NCBI GenBank assembly: GCA_003483565.1
Contig: DMYZ01000280.1
Coordinates: 4,717 to 9,900 of the forward strand
Reading direction: 5' to 3'
DNA: 5,184 nt
Origin: Prevotella sp.
GTDB lineage: Bacteria; Bacteroidota; Bacteroidia; Bacteroidales; Bacteroidaceae
Shown: positions 4,193-5,184 of the stretch, in pieces
Numbering within the stretch: the stretch's first letter is position 1
Layout of the letters: every line of letters starts with the position of its first letter
Made by a program: the position numbers and the translations under genes
The notes under the pieces: model-generated
What the model was told of the DNA's origin: nothing
Seen by the model: only the letters and a program-made list of their open reading frames with translations
The model's database searches: none

Positions 4193-5184
4193 ATGTCAGT
4201 AAATTACAAGGATTTAGGTTTGGTAAACACCCGCGAGATGTTTAAAAGAGCCATTAATGGTGGCTGGGCAGTACCTGCCTTCAACTTTAATAACCTTGAG
4301 CAACTGCAAGCTATTATCAAGGCCTCTTCAGAATTGAAGTCTCCGGTAATCCTTCAGGTTTCTAAAGGTGCTCGTAAATATGCTAACCCTACACTTCTTC
4401 GCTACTTGGCAGAGGGTGCTGTAGCTTATGCAAAAGAATTAGGTTGCAACCATCCTGAGATTGTCCTTCATCTTGATCACGGAGATAGTTTTGAACTTGC
4501 TAAGGATTGCGTTGACTTAGGTTTCTCTTCTGTGATGATTGATGGCTCTTCTCTTCCTTATGAGGAGAATATAGCACTTGCAAAGAAAGTTGTAGACTAT
4601 GCTCACCAGTTTGATGTAACCGTAGAGGCTGAACTTGGTGTACTCGCAGGTGTTGAGGATGACGTTGTTGCTGAGGAATCTCATTATACAAGACCAGAGG
4701 AAGTTATCGACTTCTCTAAGCGTACAGGTTGTGACTCTTTGGCTATTTCTATTGGTACATCTCATGGAGCTTATAAGTTTAAGCCAGAGCAATGTACCCG
4801 TGACCCTAAGACAGGTCGTCTTGTTCCTCCTCCATTGGCTTTCGATGTCTTGGCAGAGATTGAGAAACAGCTTCCAGGATTCCCTATCGTTCTTCATGGC
4901 TCTTCTTCAGTTCCACAGAAGTATGTTGATATTATCAATGCTAATGGTGGTAAACTTCCTAATGCTGTAGGTATTCCTGAAGAACAGCTTCGTAAAGCAG
5001 CTAAGAGTGCTGTTTGCAAGATTAATATTGATTCTGATTCCCGTCTGGCCTTCACAGCTGGCGTTCGTGAGACATTGCAGAATCATCCTGAATATTTCGA
5101 TCCTCGTCAATATTGTGGTGCAGCTCGTGTTTATATGGAAGAAATGTATCGTGAGAAGATCCTTGATGTGTTAGGTTCTGACAA
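4193..5184 (+). CDS. fba: Class II fructose-1,6-bisphosphate aldolase (3' end cut by window edge)
   Basis: This cytoplasmic, zinc-dependent glycolytic/gluconeogenic enzyme splits fructose-1,6-bisphosphate into dihydroxyacetone phosphate and glyceraldehyde-3-phosphate. The frame is open from the ATG at 4193 to the edge (330 full codons plus two bases) with no stop. Related enzymes in Bacteroidales are about 334 residues, so only a few codons are missing; the last visible residues are LGSD. Class II motifs are in order: HLDHGDS (93-99) with catalytic D95 and zinc ligand H96, VEAELG (144-149) with metal-site glutamates, GTSHGAY (188-194) with zinc ligand H191, VLHGSSSVP with zinc ligand H235, and KINIDSDSR (276-284), the phosphate/substrate-binding NIDSD loop. 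All expected catalytic and metal residues are present. The start is fixed by the conserved N-terminus (VNYKDLGLVNTREMF) and is preceded by A-rich sequence without a Shine-Dalgarno. Codon use is of the highly expressed type, like rplQ and unlike the two genes between them. Confidence 0.96.
   Translation, partial: MSVNYKDLGLVNTREMFKRAINGGWAVPAFNFNNLEQLQAIIKASSELKSPVILQVSKGARKYANPTLLRYLAEGAVAYAKELGCNHPEIVLHLDHGDSFELAKDCVDLGFSSVMIDGSSLPYEENIALAKKVVDYAHQFDVTVEAELGVLAGVEDDVVAEESHYTRPEEVIDFSKRTGCDSLAISIGTSHGAYKFKPEQCTRDPKTGRLVPPPLAFDVLAEIEKQLPGFPIVLHGSSSVPQKYVDIINANGGKLPNAVGIPEEQLRKAAKSAVCKINIDSDSRLAFTAGVRETLQNHPEYFDPRQYCGAARVYMEEMYREKILDVLGSD

Noticed and set aside
4517..4897. A 126-codon antisense open frame opposite fba, and a 111-codon frame on the + strand at 4635-4970
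   Set aside because: Both lie inside the well-supported aldolase frame and have protein composition unlike any family I recognise; they are by-products of its codon use.
1..5184. Search for CRISPR repeats, insertion sequences, integrase sites, tRNA genes or a defence cassette
   Set aside because: No regularly spaced repeats, transposase-like frames, terminal inverted repeats with target duplications or tRNA-like folds are visible. The only ATPase is the MutS-like protein, with no effector gene beside it.

Overview
The window looks like chromosomal DNA from a member of the Bacteroidales (Bacteroides/Prevotella-like). The evidence is the AT-rich gaps, A-rich rather than Shine-Dalgarno-type sequence before the start codons, three intergenic matches to the Bacteroidetes promoter -7 element TAnnTTTG, and protein types typical of that order: an L17 with a long basic/acidic tail, a FucP-type sugar permease, and a class II aldolase of about 330 residues. 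The genus cannot be fixed from this sequence alone.

Layout, all genes on the + strand. (1) 1-33 is the last ten codons of a gene that is very probably rpoA. It is followed after 25 bp by rplQ (59-550), the usual end of the large ribosomal-protein operon, and by a strong intrinsic terminator (574-612). (2) A 229-bp gap (551-779) holds the terminator, a 17-bp palindrome and a candidate promoter. It leads to a 597-residue membrane-anchored MutS-family ATPase (780-2573) that has the MutS core and ATPase parts but no mismatch-recognition region. (3) A 239-bp gap (2574-2812) holds a good promoter, an apparent leader of about 120 nt with a palindrome and a hairpin, and then a FucP-like major facilitator sugar/H+ symporter (2813-4027). 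(4) A 165-bp gap (4028-4192) holds the best promoter in the window, with a palindrome over its -33 element and a perfect 9-bp tandem repeat at the predicted transcription start. It leads to a class II fructose-bisphosphate aldolase that runs off the right edge a few codons before its expected end (4193-5184).

The genes appear to be separate transcription units rather than one operon. rpoA-rplQ and fba are housekeeping functions (transcription/translation, glycolysis). The permease could feed a hexose or deoxyhexose towards the pathway that contains the aldolase, but no sugar-catabolic enzyme specific to it lies beside it. The MutS-like protein has no obvious functional link to its neighbours.

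I see no mobile element, CRISPR array, tRNA/rRNA gene or defence cassette. The most unusual item is the membrane-bound MutS-like ATPase. The other observations are regulatory-scale sequence patterns that need comparison with related genomes.
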